Shown here piece after piece: positions 63,665-64,000 of a DNA stretch of 64,000 nucleotides. The notes under the pieces are model-generated. The model did no database searches. It saw only the letters and a list, made by a program, of their open reading frames with translations, and was not told where the DNA came from. Positions within the stretch are counted from its first letter, which is position 1, and each line of letters begins with the position of its first letter. This stretch comes from Akkermansia muciniphila (GTDB lineage Bacteria > Verrucomicrobiota > Verrucomicrobiia > Verrucomicrobiales > Akkermansiaceae). Position numbers and translations under genes: made by a program. The stretch is from the NCBI RefSeq assembly GCF_030848305.1, contig NZ_CP114598.1:868001-932000 (forward strand), in the 5' to 3' direction.

Positions 63665-63889
63665 TTAGCACGGGGATACCTGGCGCATCTTGCAGAACGC
63701 ATGGGCGACAAAAACTACCGTTACCGGAAAACGCCCGCCGGTGCTTCCATCCAGAAAGCTGTGTACTATCTCCTGCCTTACCGCGCCAACCCTGAAACAT
63801 GGCCCCGGCAAGGCTCCGGGGCAAACACTCCCCTTCCCGCCATCTTTGAACCGGCGCAGACGGGCGGGACACAACGGAAACGCTCCTGA
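63665..63889 (+). pseudogene. Possible fragment of an alginate-lyase-like protein
   Basis: The plus frame through the ATG at 63701 reads LARGYLAHLAERMGDKNYRY then RKTPAGASIQKAVYYLLPY, resembling the ...GxSIxKALDYLLPY... motif of PF05426-type (alginate lyase) proteins. It lacks the rest of the domain and a start. A chance match is possible. Confidence 0.3.
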
Positions 63890-63952
63890 ACCACGCCCGC
63901 CGTTAAAAACGCCCGTTGTTCCTGCTTATTGAACATTCCCTGTTCAGCAGCA

Positions 63953-63991
63953 TTATTAACGGGACCGTTTTCACGGAAAACGGCTTAATAA
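63953..63991. terminator. Hairpin at window end
   Basis: CCGTTTT-CACGG-AAAACGG (63965-63983) with outer TTATTAA / TTAATAA arms. Terminator-like on either strand; the gene it serves lies beyond the window. Confidence 0.4.
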
Positions 63992-64000
63992 GAAATTTCC

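Noticed and set aside
63931-63945. GAACATTCCCTGTTC dyad as a LexA box
   Set aside because: Arms are in the opposite arrangement to known TGTTC-N4-GAACA boxes and no SOS gene is adjacent.
1-64000. CRISPR arrays, insertion sequences, integrases, prophage genes
   Set aside because: No regularly spaced repeats and no transposase, integrase or phage structural protein was found. The repeats present are Rhs duplications or local hairpins.

Overview
The window reads as a moderately GC-rich Gram-negative chromosome, most likely an Akkermansia-like member of the Verrucomicrobiota. This is an inference from content: secreted GH35 and GH16 glycosidases, an N-acetylhexosamine-kinase-like enzyme, heptose/lipooligosaccharide genes, GT10 fucosyltransferase-like genes and many short lipoproteins. 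No rRNA gene is present, so the lineage is not proven. There is one tRNA (Tyr), no CRISPR array, no insertion-sequence transposase and no phage structural cassette.

Layout. 0.2-8.0 kb: branched-chain aminotransferase, secreted GH16, an FHA membrane protein, the Obg GTPase, a sugar kinase, an ATP-grasp enzyme and a glycosyltransferase. 8.0-19.1 kb: an AT-rich accessory island on the minus strand, made of a ~5.8 kb Rhs/YD-repeat gene followed by a string of displaced Rhs tips, small C-terminal toxin candidates and putative immunity genes. 19.5-33.1 kb: housekeeping genes (LMW-PTP, guaB-guaA, acetyltransferase, HAD phosphatase, NYN/OST-HTH protein, AEC transporter, DAHP synthase, pseudopilin, secG, panD, then truB-ribF-nrnA). 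33.3-46.7 kb: a cell-surface glycan cluster (metallophosphoesterase, GT8, two GT2, GT9, heptose epimerase, GT4, two GT10-like enzymes, OafA/SGNH acyltransferase). 46.9-53.1 kb: EF-hand peptide, SLC13-type transporter, tRNA-Tyr, bifunctional-nuclease-family protein, gamma-carbonic anhydrase-like protein and a frameshifted transglutaminase-like membrane protein. 53.3-64.0 kb: exported nitroreductase plus exported phosphatase, GH35 beta-galactosidase, phosphoglycerate mutase, D-lactate dehydrogenase, acyltransferase, MFS exporter, thioesterase and an SDR oxidoreductase.

The most unusual part is the Rhs island. The long Rhs ORF leaves frame at an A7 run. The missing core tail, self-cleavage region and toxin tip continue in another frame, and a degenerate second copy at 8.1 kb preserves the continuous reading (SKRRFI). 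Downstream lie at least three further module remnants, joined by 281/285-bp and ~107-bp direct repeats of the Rhs tail and linker. Tips 1-3 are each followed, overlapping or within 3 nt, by one or two small ORFs; a 44-codon possible toxin tail is followed by a signal-peptide protein. This fits an Rhs polymorphic toxin with an archive of alternative tips. Tips and immunity candidates have no family that I can name with confidence.

Other items: a 34-bp perfect palindrome over the start codon of the FHA gene, near-identical promoters before two GT10-like genes, and a possible leaderless start for guaB. All statements come from reading the sequence; no database search was possible.
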